A DNA stretch of 64,000 bases from assembly GCF_008315115.2 (NCBI RefSeq), contig NC_050186.1:17842402-17906401 (forward strand), given 5' to 3'. The DNA comes from Sander lucioperca. Lineage: Eukaryota > Chordata > Actinopteri > Perciformes > Percidae. A program made the position numbers and the translations under genes. Positions 22,926 to 34,580 of this stretch are shown here, in pieces. The notes beneath the pieces are model-generated. The model was given only the letters and a program-made list of their open reading frames with translations, did not search any database and was not told the origin of the DNA. The first letter of the stretch is position 1. Each line of letters begins with the position of its first letter.

Positions 22926-23627
22926 CTATGAGACCCTGCACGCTCACCTCCGTGTGGATTGGAAAGAACATTTCCGAAACCAATAAAATATCAAAACATT
23001 ACTTTTGTAACTGGACATCTGATATTACTTTGTCTTTTCAGCATGGGCATCTTTCTGTCCTTTTGTTGCCATTAATATATGATTTAACCCAGCTGACTGC
23101 TCTCTACTTCACCAAATGTGATTAGCTGCCCCTTTCATTATTATCAAGGATTTCCTGAAGTAAACTGGCAGCTATTCATTTATTAAATCAGCCACCCCAC
23201 CCTCATCCAATCCATTCATCCCAACCCCAACCTCAACCCCATCCAGTCCAAACCCTACAGTCCGTTCTACATTGCATCTTTAAGCCCATTAGCTTCAATA
23301 CAAATTCAAAACAATACAACAAAACAACAGATTATGTTAAAAAAGTATCTTTTTTTCAAACCAGTAGGCTCTTTTTTCTTTTATCTTTTCTTTTGATAGT
23401 TTCTTTACTATGTGAGAGGTCGTATCATGAACATTTTCCGAATATACAAGTAAAGTTACTCCAAACTTAAGTATGTCAGAGTAAAATTAGTACTTATTTA
23501 ATAATTAGTATTACTTTCACTAGAAACGCCAAACGTAGTTTTTGATGTGATTAAAAACAGCAAAAAATCAACACTATGAAAATTACAACACTCAAGAAAA
23601 AATGTCTTAATTAATACAAAAGTATGT
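22926..23627. other. Non-coding stretch, nothing recognised
   Basis: C-rich CCAACCCCAACC-like sequence at 23190-23260, otherwise AT-rich. No gene content. Confidence 0.45.
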
Positions 23628-23959
23628 GGGCCCTATTTTAATGATGTAAGCGCATGGCGTGAAGCGCATGGGCGTGTACGAATCCACTTTTGCTAGTTTA
23701 AAGGCGGAAAAAAGGGCCCGTGCACCAGGCGCATGGTTCAAAAGTGTTGTACTTAGTGACTTCATAATTCATAGGTGTGTTTTGGGCGTAACATGCAATA
23801 AACCAATCAGAGTGTCATCTCCCATTCCCTTTAAAAGCCAGGCGCGTTTGTACCTTGGCGCATTGCTATTTTGATGGCGGATTTGCTAAGCAGAAAGGAG
23901 AGATTTTCAGGAGAAGAAACTGATCTGAAGTGAAAGCGCACGAGCAGATCATATAAATA

Positions 23960-24007
<48 letters not shown>

Positions 24008-24025
24008 TAATACTATTTCACATTG

Positions 24026-24085
<60 letters not shown>

Positions 24086-24523
24086 CAATGTGAAATAGTA
24101 TTATGATACCATTTCACATTGTAATATTTTTATTTTTAATCTTCTGCATGTTTGTGTGCTGCTGAGCGTCCCTGTTTGTGGAACAAGCATAGTGTGCATG
24201 CGCTGTGCATGAGCCTAGGCGTTGTTATATAGCCTATGTGCTGTTAAAATAACAATGAAATGCTGCGTTAATGACTTCATACCAGGTTTTTGTTGGTCAA
24301 TGGCGCGATCACTTTCTGCTGCCTCAAGAGAGCAATACGCCAAGAATTCACCTGAACACACCTCCCTGTAAGACCAGCACACCCATGGGCGCACAGATGG
24401 GCACAGGTGCATTTGCTATTTAAACGACGTGAGCGCTGGATGGGAAATTGACAATTGCGTCGGTCTTAAAGTAGCAAAGACACTTGCTTCGGACTGCGCT
24501 GCGCAGGGTGCAAGATAGGGCCC
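23628..24523. mobile_element. Non-autonomous DNA transposon with GGGCCCTAT ends
   Basis: An 896-bp element with inverted ends GGGCCCTATTTT (left) and GGGCCCTATCTTGCACC (reverse complement of right), and many GCGC/GGCGCA motifs near both ends. No convincing target duplication: TGTG lies left and TGTA right. It resembles a common fish MITE whose superfamily I cannot fix. A long AT palindrome sits at its centre. The 71- and 65-codon ORFs inside are not transposase. Confidence 0.7.
24003..24108. repeat. 106-bp perfect AT-cored palindrome
   Basis: Left arm TATCATAATACTATTTCACA then TTGTAATA and (TA)n; the right arm is its exact reverse complement, with no unpaired spacer except the TA core. A third direct copy of the TTTCACATTGTAATA part follows at 24111. 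Such a palindrome can extrude a cruciform and often arises by foldback or replication slippage. Confidence 0.93.
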
Positions 24524-25230
24524 TGTAGGTTATGTATATGGACGAGGAAACAACAATCTTAACTCAAGGTCCATTTATAGGTTTTTCCTGGAGCTTTTAA
24601 CTGCATCTTGTTTAAAGAAGAAAACCTATCGCTATCAACGAAAAAGAACTCTCTCTGGCCTCATGTATAAAGGAAACATTTAGGGCATCAGACTTTAAAG
24701 GTTAACCTGAACCTGTCCTGAACTTTTGTTGCTATTGCAAAGACAAGACAGCAATTTGTCAGTGTCTTTTCTTTCTATCCTCATCCAGACCTCATTCACA
24801 AAAGCTGTTATTTTCTATTCTTAGACTCCACCCTGTATAAGGTTACCAATGAGCCTTTCTAGAGGTGGTGTGTAGAGGTAAAGGTCATCTTTTCAAAAAA
24901 GAGGATGAGCGCTTCAGTCACGTACTATGTTGTCTCTTCTGGACTCTGGAGAGTCAACATATTCTTACTGTGTTTGCCCGCTCTGCCTGGCTCTATGGCC
25001 TCTCTTTTCAATAAGTCAGTGTTAATGCCGTTTTTGGTACTTTTATATAAAATCAGGCTCTAGCCGGGTGCACACATCCACAGAAATAGCAAGGGATCTG
25101 CGCTCAATATCTTTGTCAGATAGTATTGTAATTGTGTGGGGCTAAGGTGGCCGGAGCAGAGTGTCTTGGTTTGGATATTGCCTGGTTAGATTTCCCTTGA
25201 GCCTGATGCAGTGTATGTAGTCTCTCTAGG
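24524..25230. other. Non-coding stretch, nothing recognised
   Basis: No supported feature. Confidence 0.45.

Positions 25231-25267
<37 letters not shown>
25231..25267. repeat. (TC)n(AC)n compound microsatellite
   Basis: TC units run directly into AC units. Confidence 0.95.
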
Positions 25268-25268
<1 letters not shown>

Positions 25269-27501
25269 CTGTCTATACCCTCCTTGCTCTTCACCTGTCT
25301 CTCTGACTGTTTTTCTTGCTGTCTCACCTTCTGCACCGTTGCAGAAAAACAAGTCCCGCATCAGATGAGTACAAGAAAGTGAATGTTAATGCATGCACTT
25401 CTGAAGAGGCACACACACAGGAAACACTTTTACCAATTTGTGCTCTAATAATTCCACAACCATTCCTTTTTCCACAACCACATAATATAAAGTTTGCCAG
25501 TGCCTTCCTAAAGACACACATGAGCATCACAATGCGTGGGATTTCCCCCTTTCTAGTCTACATATCCCTGCCTCTGCTGAATTATTTTTATCCCCAGTGG
25601 GGACAAAATGTATCCCCCCTCAAAGTGATCAATGCTACTTCACTTATAGACCCTATTATATACTAAAAATAGAAGTATTTTAAACTAAGTAAAGTGCTGT
25701 CAAGTGAACGGTCTATAGTGCCATGGAACGATAAAATCGAGTGGCAGTTGCTGATTGTATTTAGCCACTACAGAGCTCCAGGACGCCGGCTCCCAGTGGC
25801 AGTTGTTTAGCCGCCAATAGATGACTGTGAGCCGGATACGGCTACAGCTGTCAGGGGCAAATACGACGTATAAAGCACCCTTAGATAAACTGGTTTAGAT
25901 CTGACGCTAAAGGAGACTTTTAGCACCAATAACTGCCAAAGGCACCTGACTAAGCGTCCATATTTTACGCAATGGGAGTGAGAATGTGTTGTAATCTGGT
26001 TCAGAGATGATAATGTCACCACTTTAATCCATCCCTTCTCACACCTTCCTATCTCACTTTCTTTGTCGGTTGGTGGTTCTCTTCTCTTCCTACTGCTCTC
26101 CTCTCTCTCTGCCTGTCTATACACTTGGCTGGAAACCGAACGACTGGGCCTTAATTCTCCCTGCTGTAGCCCGGACGAGCTGTCTTGAGACACAGGGCCA
26201 TTTTAGGAAATAGGATTAAAAGGGAAAAAGTTCAAAAGTTCAAAAGTACAGGAGAGGAATAATACAGAGAGGGACAGTGAAAGGAAGAGAGCACAGAAAA
26301 AAAGGGATTATGAAAAGAGATGGAATGTGTGGGAAGGAGTCTGACACATCATCTCATGTTCTTTTGCAGAAGGTGAAAAATGTGCAAAGATGGGAGAGTC
26401 AGACAGATTGGCTTTAATTGCCTCTCTGTATACTGTCAGGGCTGTAAAACATTAGGTGATGAATAAGTCAGCATCGTTGGCTTCTCGTCAGAATTAAACT
26501 TTGCAGCCGTATACTTCCATTTTGACAGAGGCCGGATATTTGAAAAGGTCACTTGTTGATGGACCTCTGGTTTCAACTGACAAAGGCCTAATTTACAAAG
26601 GGCTGCTAGTAAGGGAAATGTAGCCAATGCATCTTAACGGTATGCATTGGCTATGGTATCTATAAAAGGTTGTGTATGGCGGTTGTAGCTTGAGGTCTTT
26701 GCACACAGATTAATGTGTACATGAACGTTCAAATGACGACCGTCCTGTCATAAAATGGACCGTTGTGATGAACTTTGAAGCATGTGTCTGACATTTGCGT
26801 TCACATGTGATGGTAAATTAGGATGGATAGCATCCAGTGCTGAACATAATAACAGCTGATGACTATCATCTTTCTTGAGATGCGTCTTCCTGTTGTGTTA
26901 TTTGTCACACTATTGTGTTCCCTTTCTGGGGAAGGGCACTGAAAAGAGTTCAGTCTAACTTATCAATAATGAGAAAAACCCTAAAAAATAAAGAAATAAA
27001 TTCTGTAAACAGTCTACAGCTGACACTTCAAAATCAAAGATCAAAATAGAAAGGGAGGGGATATCATTAAATGCTGAGTGCTTCATTAAAAATATTCATT
27101 CAAGTATAGAAATAATCAAGATGACAGCCAATAACACAATCCAAACAATAATTGTGTTATAAAAAACAGCCATTCACTCGCACACAGGAAAACTAAATAG
27201 GTAACAAGTATCTGCATTGCCAAACATAAGAAAATTTGGACTTTGTCAATTATCAGTAACAGTCTGTCTGTGATCATTGTATGTCTTGAAATTGATTGTT
27301 GCAGTTGATATTATTGAGGGTTTCATCTACTCTTCCTCATCCTTCCCCCTGTCACCACCCCTGAACTATCTGTTCTTAGTAAACACAGGTATACAGATAT
27401 ATAGGTACAGACCAGTTAAAGGGGAAATGCCAGTATTTATGAGAACAATTGTAGCTATGTAACCTGACCAATACTGTTTTTTTAATGAAATGGACAGTTT
27501 G
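25268..27501. other. Non-coding stretch with a CpG-richer patch and a hairpin
   Basis: 25720-25960 is CpG-richer than its surroundings (CGCCGGCTCC, GCCGGATACG, GACGTATAAAGC) and may be an old repeat. A hairpin with 12-bp perfect arms lies at 26621-26632 and 26642-26653 (TAGCCAATGCAT / ATGCATTGGCTA). No exon recognised. Confidence 0.45.
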
Positions 27502-27510
27502 CTAGTTGGC

Positions 27511-27993
27511 TAGTCTATATCCTCGATTTTCCACTTCCAGGATTGCTGTGGTGCCGCCGGAAATTTCGCCGGATTTCCCTCTTTTTGGCCGGATGTCCGT
27601 TACCTTGCGCTTTCTTTGTGTTGGAATTTAAAACTCAGTGGATTTATGAGGACTATGGTTAACTGCTCCTCAGATCTCTGCAGGCTTAATCCAGACAGCT
27701 AGCTAGACTATCTGTCCAATCTGAGCTAGCCACTTACTTTCTGTCCATCTGCATACAGTTAGGACACCAAGCAGTCGTGTGTGTGTACATCCAACCGAAT
27801 ATCAGAGGTCACAGAGGTTCTCTTCATTTGCTAAGGTTATAAACACCAACCACCACCATAATCAGCATACAAATAACGAGCTGTTTTAATTACAAAGAGC
27901 TTGCGTACATAACAGATGAGCAAAGGAGGGGAGCGGGTACTGTATAGTATGTCTACGCAAGCCAGTCCATACCATTTGGTGCCTCGTTCATCA

Positions 27994-28027
<34 letters not shown>

Positions 28028-28218
28028 AACCTGTGTGAACGTACACATGTTCCACTAAAACAAGTTCCTTCTATTAGCTTAGCAACGATTGTGATTGGTT
28101 TAAAGAAATGCCAATAAACCAGAGCACATTTTTCTCATTTTTTCTCCCATCCCAGAATGCTGTGTAGACTGGCCAGAGCTACCTCCACAGCGGAGGAAGG
28201 TCTGGCAATGTGAGACTA
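27511..28218 (+). mobile_element. MULE-like non-autonomous DNA transposon, copy 2
   Basis: A 708-bp element with ends TAGTCTATATCC and, reversed, TAGTCTCACATTGCC, flanked by a perfect 9-bp duplication CTAGTTGGC at 27502-27510 and 28219-28227. It is longer than copy 1 because its middle holds a 300-bp segment (27725-28029) that replaces about 30 bp of the usual interior. The outer parts align with copy 1, including CTCAGATCTCTGCAGG and AACAAGTTCCTT. No transposase. Confidence 0.88.
27725..28029. repeat. Internal segment shared with 31808-32147
   Basis: Begins GCTAGCCACTTACTTTCTG, includes ACACCAAGCAGTCGTGTGTG, TCAGAGGTCACAGAGGTTCT and GAGCAAAGGAGGGGAGCGGG, and ends in a (CA)n tract at 27995-28029. 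The copy at 31808 is very similar throughout, so the two separated recently compared with most repeats here. Confidence 0.9.
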
Positions 28219-28227
28219 CTAGTTGGC

Positions 28228-29386
28228 TAACAGCTAGCTTGGTTAGCTGGCTGGTTGCCCCATAAGTAGATCACCATGTAGTTAGCGAAATCCAGCAGGC
28301 TACTTTCTGCGTTTACTTTTATTTGGACAAGCATTTCAAATGATTTTATATAAAATGTAAATGCATTTAAAAAAAAAAGATTTAGCAGGCTAGTGCTGCT
28401 TACATCGTTTTTTTCTGAATCGTGTTTCCCTTTAACATAAACATATTCTTTTTTATGCACCTCTATTAGTCAGCTGCAGTATCTTAGAAGACCAGCTAAG
28501 GTGTGTGCAGCAGGGCAATGATAATATTCCATGCAGCTACCGTCATAAGATAAGCAATTGCATTGACACTGCACACTTTAATTTTGAATAACAATAGACC
28601 AGCCTGTAAGTCTCACCTTTTAATAACCTGGCAAATTATGACAGAGAATCATAACCAGCTCCTCAGACCAAGACCTTAATTACACAAGCCTTGCTTTTCC
28701 ATCATCTGTTAGAAACTCCCAGAGGACAAACACACGAGATGTCTATGACTAGACAAGACTCAGCCGGTGAGTTTGAAGTTTCCAAGAATAGCAGCGGTGA
28801 ATGTGATGTAAAATATGGTGGATTGTAGGCCCCCAGTTTATTAGATGTGAATGTCATTACATTTAAGTATTCACATACATAAATTCACAGCCTACTGTCA
28901 GGAACATAATATTCATAAGGAATTCTCAGAAGAGGGAGCATCGCAGAGACAAACCAGAGGCAATAAATGTGCTGATTTAAATCTTGAAATGTCTCCATTT
29001 AGCAATGCATGAGACCCACGCAATATTTCTCTGAACCTCAAGATCCAAATACATTTTATCTGTCACAAATTAAAAATGTAGTCATTTAAGAATACAGTGG
29101 GCTCTGTAATGTTTTCTGGATCTTTTGAAACTTGGTGTTTTCAAAAATTGTGAAAAAGGTAGCACTCCGCTGCTAACAGCGACCATGCTTGTGACAAACA
29201 GAAGATGTGTACACACTGAGCAATCATATTGACAGTGGGTTATTCTGGAAAAGTGGTTTAAGGAGTTTCTACTTGGATTCAATACTAACCACTTTTAATC
29301 TAGAAACTTTTCAGAGCTATCTTTTAAGCGTTAAAACATAGCTTTATGGTGGTTTATTCTTTTAAAAGCACAATCTGCATTCCAAA
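28228..29386. other. Non-coding stretch, nothing recognised
   Basis: A GCTAGC/GTTAGCTGGC-rich patch follows the transposon. No supported feature otherwise. Confidence 0.45.
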
Positions 29387-29718
29387 TTTAAAGCTGCCCT
29401 TCTCAATTCTGTTCATATCGACAATGTATCAAATAATCTGTATGTGTATTGTGAAATGTCTCACTTGTACTAACAAACAAACCGAGAATAATCAACCGAG
29501 TCTGCAGTTCCCCTCAGCTCTACAAAGCTTAAAGCTCTAAATCTGACTGTACACTTCCTGCCCAGCACCATACAACAAAGTGGAGCATTTAGCAGCCAAA
29601 GAGCCAAATGCTTCACTCAGGAATTGGTGGAGACTAAAACAGAGTTAAAAGAGATTAAATATTGGACTTATATTCGCCAGATAGCCAGAAACATGAATCC
29701 ATTTGAATGCTAATGTTG
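29387..29718 (-). repeat. Dispersed repeat family A, copy 4
   Basis: Reversed, it shows the family A order: GAATATAAGTCCAATATTTA, TTTTAGTCTCCACCAATTCC, TGGCTGCTAAATGCTCCACT, GAGCTGAGGGGAACTGCAGA and an end at AGCTTTAAAT. Confidence 0.7.
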
Positions 29719-31807
29719 CTTCATGTCTGCTCAACGTTTAATTACCATAATTCCTCAAATAAAAGCCGGCTCTCAAATAATGGCCAGGGGCGTGGTTGAC
29801 ACAAACAGGAAGTGGATACAGGAAGTGTTGAGTTTGTATTAACAGCATAATGCAGCAGTTGTAACAGGACAAACAGGAGCGGATCAAAACGAGTCTTCGT
29901 GCTAAAATATGAACCGATATACGTATCAAATAGAGGAAATTTGAAATAAAGGCCTGCCTCTAACACAAGACTGCTTTAAATAAAGGTCTGCTACCTTCTG
30001 CAGTTGATGTAAATAAATGCCCGGTCACTATTGCTAACATGTTAGCCATATCAAGCTTGTAAGGAGATAATGTATCAGTGTTGTGTTTGCGTGTTTCAAA
30101 TGTGCCAAAAATCTGTTAATGAAGGTTTAAACAATAAGGCAGACTGCCTGAAATTCAAAACACTGACCGATCAGTCTTCTAATTGAAGGGCTGCCATCAA
30201 ATAACAAAGACCACTGAGTTACTGTTTTCTTCAATAGTATAGTTTGTAAACAATTGAGTAAAACAGGCCAATGTGCTAAATTATGGTTGAGAAGCACAGA
30301 TAATGGGTATTGAATATAGCTGTAATGTATTTAGTCAAAAATACTGAAGGGGCCTTTCAACTAAAGCTAAATTTAGGCATAATGTAAATCGTTATTCCCC
30401 CTCTGAGAGGCTTGATATCACTGCTTGAATTATATTGCTGAAGAAATCCAGGCCAATGATCCAAGATTAACATTTCTTATTCTGGGAAACTGAATGCAAA
30501 GTCCTGTGGGTCCACAGCCCAAATGAGTATGCACGGATCAACAATGTGCTCAACAGAGCAAACCGTGACTCACTCACACCTACTTCTCAGTTACCTTCGT
30601 TGTGAGACGTTCATGTATGACAGGGAAGCAAGCAAGATACTTCTGCTGCTGCAGAACAACCTTTAACCCCAGAAGGGTTAGCAATGTGATGTGGGTGTAA
30701 AATAGATGAGATGCAGCAGTGAGGTTTGTCATTTAGCAAACAGTACATCTCAAATCCCAATCAATATGAAACTTGCACGGGTCAAACTGTTCGGAGATAT
30801 TTATACAAGCAGAGAAACAAAATGTGCTGTTAATTCCCATAAAACATGGCATCTATTGTGGGAACCAAGAAGCTAGTGTGTGATGTGGAAACTGTTGGAT
30901 AAAAGCCATGATATCCTTCTGGATGGTCTTTACTGTGATTACGGGTACTTTGTTGATACTGACGTTGTTCCTGTTCCTATTGCCCTCTCAGGTATTACTG
31001 ATGTAGTCAAACACAAGAACCAGAATGCCCCATAAAAGATCACATAGCGGCTATATCCTCAAAAGAGTGTCTGTTCTCCACTGGGAACCGGTTAAGTAGC
31101 AATCTGTACTGTGTCTGTCAGAGTCAAACAGACAGTGTTAGAGTTAAAGGCACTCAAAAGTGAACTACTTCCAAGCCACTGTGGTAATGGGCAAATAAAA
31201 CTCTGAAGCAAAAACAGGAGTTCTTGCGAATGTTTTCAGGCTCTAGGGTGGAATCATACAGATGGAAAAAACAAAGAGCGAGCACTCGCCTAATATTTCA
31301 ACTGATGATTTAATGTGTGCATAATGAAAAATAATATATCCCTCATAAATATCTTCTGGGTGGATTTGGTGCCATGTGCCCCAAGTGTGCACTGTATTAT
31401 GATATTGCTGTGTCAGGGTAGTAAATGGCTGGCATAGCAGAGCATGGCCTGTCTGCCTCATTCTACTTCTTATGGTCTGTCTGTGCCCATTTTATAGTGG
31501 CAGCACTTAAAACACTGACATGCCATAAGTCTACACTTTCTGTAGCCAGAAGCTGGGACATTGATAGTCTAGAAAAGGTAGAGGTGGAGATGGAGCTGAG
31601 AAAAGTGGAAGGACGGGAGGTAAAATGTGGAAAGAATCAAGGAGGGGACAAAAAGGGTGTGTGCATACATTCATGTGTGTTGTACATTTGTTTTACATCC
31701 AAATGCTTTTGTTATGAGTCATTGCTTGAGGCAGAACAAATTCCTGTAAATGGAACTATTAGCGAAACATGGAGGGTGAAAGTAGAATTCAAATTATAGT
31801 GTTGCTC
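29719..31807. other. Non-coding stretch; short repeated AATAAAGG motif
   Basis: Between 29755 and 30020 the motif AAATAAA(A/G)GCC(G/T)G and close variants occurs four times (CAAATAAAAGCCGG, AAATAAAGGCCTG, AAATAAAGGTCTG, AAATAAATGCCCGG), hinting at an old repeat. The 124-codon ORF at 31425 has no known domain. Confidence 0.4.
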
Positions 31808-32090
31808 GCTAGCCACTTACTTTCTGCCCATCTGCATAATTACAGTTAGGACACCAAGCAGTCGTGTGTGTGTGTACATCCAACCGAATATCAGAGGTCA
31901 CAGAGGTTCTCTTCATTTGCTAAGGTTATTGGTTACACCAACCGTGTTTCCCACCATAATCAGCAAAAAAATAACGAGCTGTTTTAATTACAAAGAGCTT
32001 GTGTACATAACAGATGAGCAAAGGAGGGGAGCGGGTACTGTACAGTATATCTACACAAGCCAGTCCATACCATTTGGTGCCTCGTTCATC

Positions 32091-32147
<57 letters not shown>
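31808..32147. repeat. Segment shared with the interior of MULE-like copy 2
   Basis: Same order of blocks as 27725-28029, ending in a longer (CA)n tract (about 32095-32147). The MULE-like outer parts are absent here. It therefore travelled separately, or is a subfamily core left without ends. Confidence 0.88.
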
Positions 32148-32150
<3 letters not shown>

Positions 32151-32253
32151 TAAGTCCTTGAACACAGTATTTTATGCATGTGTGTGTGCTTTGTATGGTT
32201 GACTAAAATCTCACTTACACAATAGTGCATAAAATACTGTGTTCAAGGACTTA

Positions 32254-32290
<37 letters not shown>
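32095..32290. repeat. Large (CA)n/(TG)n foldback
   Basis: Left arm: (CA)n then CGTGTAAGTCCTTGAACACA and GTATTTTATGCA, up to 32178. Right arm from 32226 to about 32290 is its reverse complement, ending in (TG)n. The spacer is 47 bp. The non-repetitive part of each arm, over 30 bp, pairs perfectly. A 19-bp direct repeat TTGTATGGTTGACTAAAAT lies at 32191-32209 (spacer) and 32292-32310 (just outside the right arm). Confidence 0.93.
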
Positions 32291-32292
<2 letters not shown>

Positions 32293-32314
32293 TGTATGGT
32301 TGACTAAAATATCT

Positions 32315-32366
32315 CTGAAATGTAGTGGAGTGGAAGTATAAAGTAGCATAAAATAGGAATACTCCA
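32315..32366. mobile_element. Fragment of CAGTGGTGG hAT-like family
   Basis: AAATGTAGTGGAGTGGAAGT then ATAAAGTAGCATAAAATAGG is the reverse of the GCTACTTTATACTTC part seen at 50680 and also resembles the right half of the copy at 34103. Confidence 0.55.
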
Positions 32367-33056
32367 CAGGTGGCTGTATCATTAGATGGTGGCAGTCACT
32401 GGGTGAATACGTGTCTGTTGTGTGTGCACACGTCTGCCGTGTGTTTTTGCCCGAGTGTGGTGATTATAATCAAAGTTGTTGGAAAGCCTGTCCACACCCC
32501 CAGCAGGTAGACTGGGACACTGCACTTTAATGAATGTTCAGAGACAAAACAGATTTTTTCCTTAATAATTATCCTGTTTGTGAGTTTGTGAGGATAATGC
32601 GAGTACAGTACATGTAGAGCCTGTTATGTGTGGTTGCAGAACGAATATATGTGTTAGTTTAACTTTATTGTTTCAATATTCGATTCAGATCGTAGACTTG
32701 TTACAAGAGCTATCATGCAAGCCTTTTTTCCCTTTGTGTAGTTTTTTCAAGGCTCGCTTGTTAACCATCTAATTTGGCTTAATCATCGATTACTCTGCTA
32801 ATACGTTATTACCTCAGTTAATGTCACTGCCTGAGATTTGCTCTGAGTGTTACTATGTTAAAGTTCAATGTTATGGTATATTCTAGGAGGTTATTGTGTA
32901 ATGAATCTCCGTTTCTGTGCTCGCTGTGTGGACTTTATTGAAATTGAATGCCTCATGTCAGTTGAGTCAGTTAAAGCTAATATTGTGCATTGTAAAGTTA
33001 TGGCGGTCGTGTTTGTTAAGTTAGTGACTATATTAGCCACTGTTGATTAACACCAT
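32367..33056. other. Non-coding stretch, nothing recognised
   Basis: No supported feature. Confidence 0.45.
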
Positions 33057-33116
33057 ATTCATTATTATTATTATTATTGCTGTATTATCATTGTTATTAT
33101 TATTATTATTATTATT
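33057..33116. repeat. (ATT)n imperfect microsatellite
   Basis: Two ATT/TTA runs split by GCTGTATTATCATTG. The Leu/Ile ORF that crosses it is a by-product. Confidence 0.95.
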
Positions 33117-33949
33117 GCTGCATTATCATTGTCATGATAATGTAGCTTATATTATTATTCTTCAATGTATTCTCTTACTTATTTTCTTATTTCTTATAGA
33201 CCACAAACACCAACCTAAAATACCTAGTCTACACACAATCTGTAGCAACTGAAAATCAGCTCTGTGAACAAGATATACTCTTCTCTGGAGCCTGATTCTG
33301 TGACTGAAGTCAATTATATATCTTCCGCCTCAATTAGCTAAATTGTGGAAGGTTCTAACCCCTCTGTTAAAAAAGTTAAATGTTTCTTTCTTGTTCTGGC
33401 TATTACCTATATTTCTAAAAGGCTACTACGCTATACTGAGAAACTACATGCTTTATTGTTACTGCCTCATCAGTTAATGTGTGATATTGTGAAGGTGAAT
33501 ACAATGCAAAAGCCACATGCTGTAAGGAATGGCAGCTATAGTCTTGAAGATTTATGCATCCATTGTCTGTGGGGAATGTGAAGAATAATGCATATACACC
33601 CGTTTTCAACTGTGAGATGGTGAAGCACGTTGAGGCGGGGTGCAGTCAACCTTTTCTGATTGAATAAAGGTTAAAACATATACAAAAATATAGAGTTTAC
33701 CACCCATACAGTAGAGCCCATAGAGGTGTAAATAACTCAAGACAAGAGGGAAAAGAGGAGTGTACTATATATCAATACTACTCTACATTGGTAGGAGCAT
33801 ATTTTTCCTTGCATCCGCTGCACTGACAACTTTACGGACCACTGGTAGACACTTAAAGTCAATCATTCCAATGAGAAATGTTTTGATTGACAGCAAAGGA
33901 TGGTGTATCGAGTGGCCGTTGGTTCTGCTGACTGAGGCATGAATACGTT
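33117..33949. other. Non-coding stretch; possible LINE-like tail
   Basis: TGATTGAATAAAGGTTAAAA at 33658 resembles the polyadenylation end of some fish LINEs or a host transcript. Nothing else supports a call. Confidence 0.35.
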
Positions 33950-34580
33950 TTTGGGTTGGTCATAATTTAGCTTTTTGAACGGAGCATCAAAATCATGTAT
34001 TAAAGGCAAATGCCAAACATTCACAAAGTTGAGGATTCGCTCCATTTCTCTATTTTATATCATAGTAAATTGAATATCTTAAGATGTTGGATGGTTAGTT
34101 GGCAGTGGTGGAAGAAGAAGTCAGTAGAATTAGTAATACGTGCATTAACAATTTTACTTGAGTAAAAATACAGCAACTGTATTAGTATCAAAACATACTT
34201 CGGGTATCAAAAGTATCCATTATACAAAATGCCCAATTTTATTATATTATTGGATACCAAAGTGATGTGTGATGTCTTATTTTATACCAATTTATTTGTT
34301 GATTAAAATTTGGTATGAATATTTAGATTAGCGATTAGTAATTAAAACTCATGTAGTGGGGTAAAAAAGTATATTTGCCTTTGAAACAGTGCAGTAGGAG
34401 TATAAAGTAGCAGAAAACGCAAATATTCAGAGGAAGTAGAAGTACCCCAAAATTGTACCTCATTACGGCAAATGTACTTAGTTACTTTTCACTACTGTTG
34501 GTCAGACCAAACAATTTTCTGACATTTTGTAGATTAAACAAATTATCAAAAAAAAAAAACAGATAATGAAAATTGCAGCT
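33950..34580. mobile_element. hAT-like MITE remnant, interrupted
   Basis: Left part 33990-34102 has GCAAATGCCAAACATTCACA and TATATCATAGTAAATTGAAT; the right part 34498-34580 has GACCAAACAATTTTCTGACA, TTTTGTAGATTAAACAAATT and GATAATGAAAATTGCAGC. Together they follow the order of the copy at 18300. The two parts are separated by a complete CAGTGGTGG element, so this one is older. Confidence 0.65.
34103..34497. mobile_element. CAGTGGTGG hAT-like MITE, complete
   Basis: A 395-bp element with ends CAGTGGTGGAAG and, reversed, CAGTAGTGAAAAGTAAC, full of AAGTA/TACTT tracts. It lies inside the MITE remnant above. A clear 8-bp duplication could not be read; only TTGG is shared at the two junctions. 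Confidence 0.75.

Noticed and set aside
33658..33682. Polyadenylation-like AATAAAGG on the plus strand
   Set aside because: No coding exon, no A tail and no LINE body attached.
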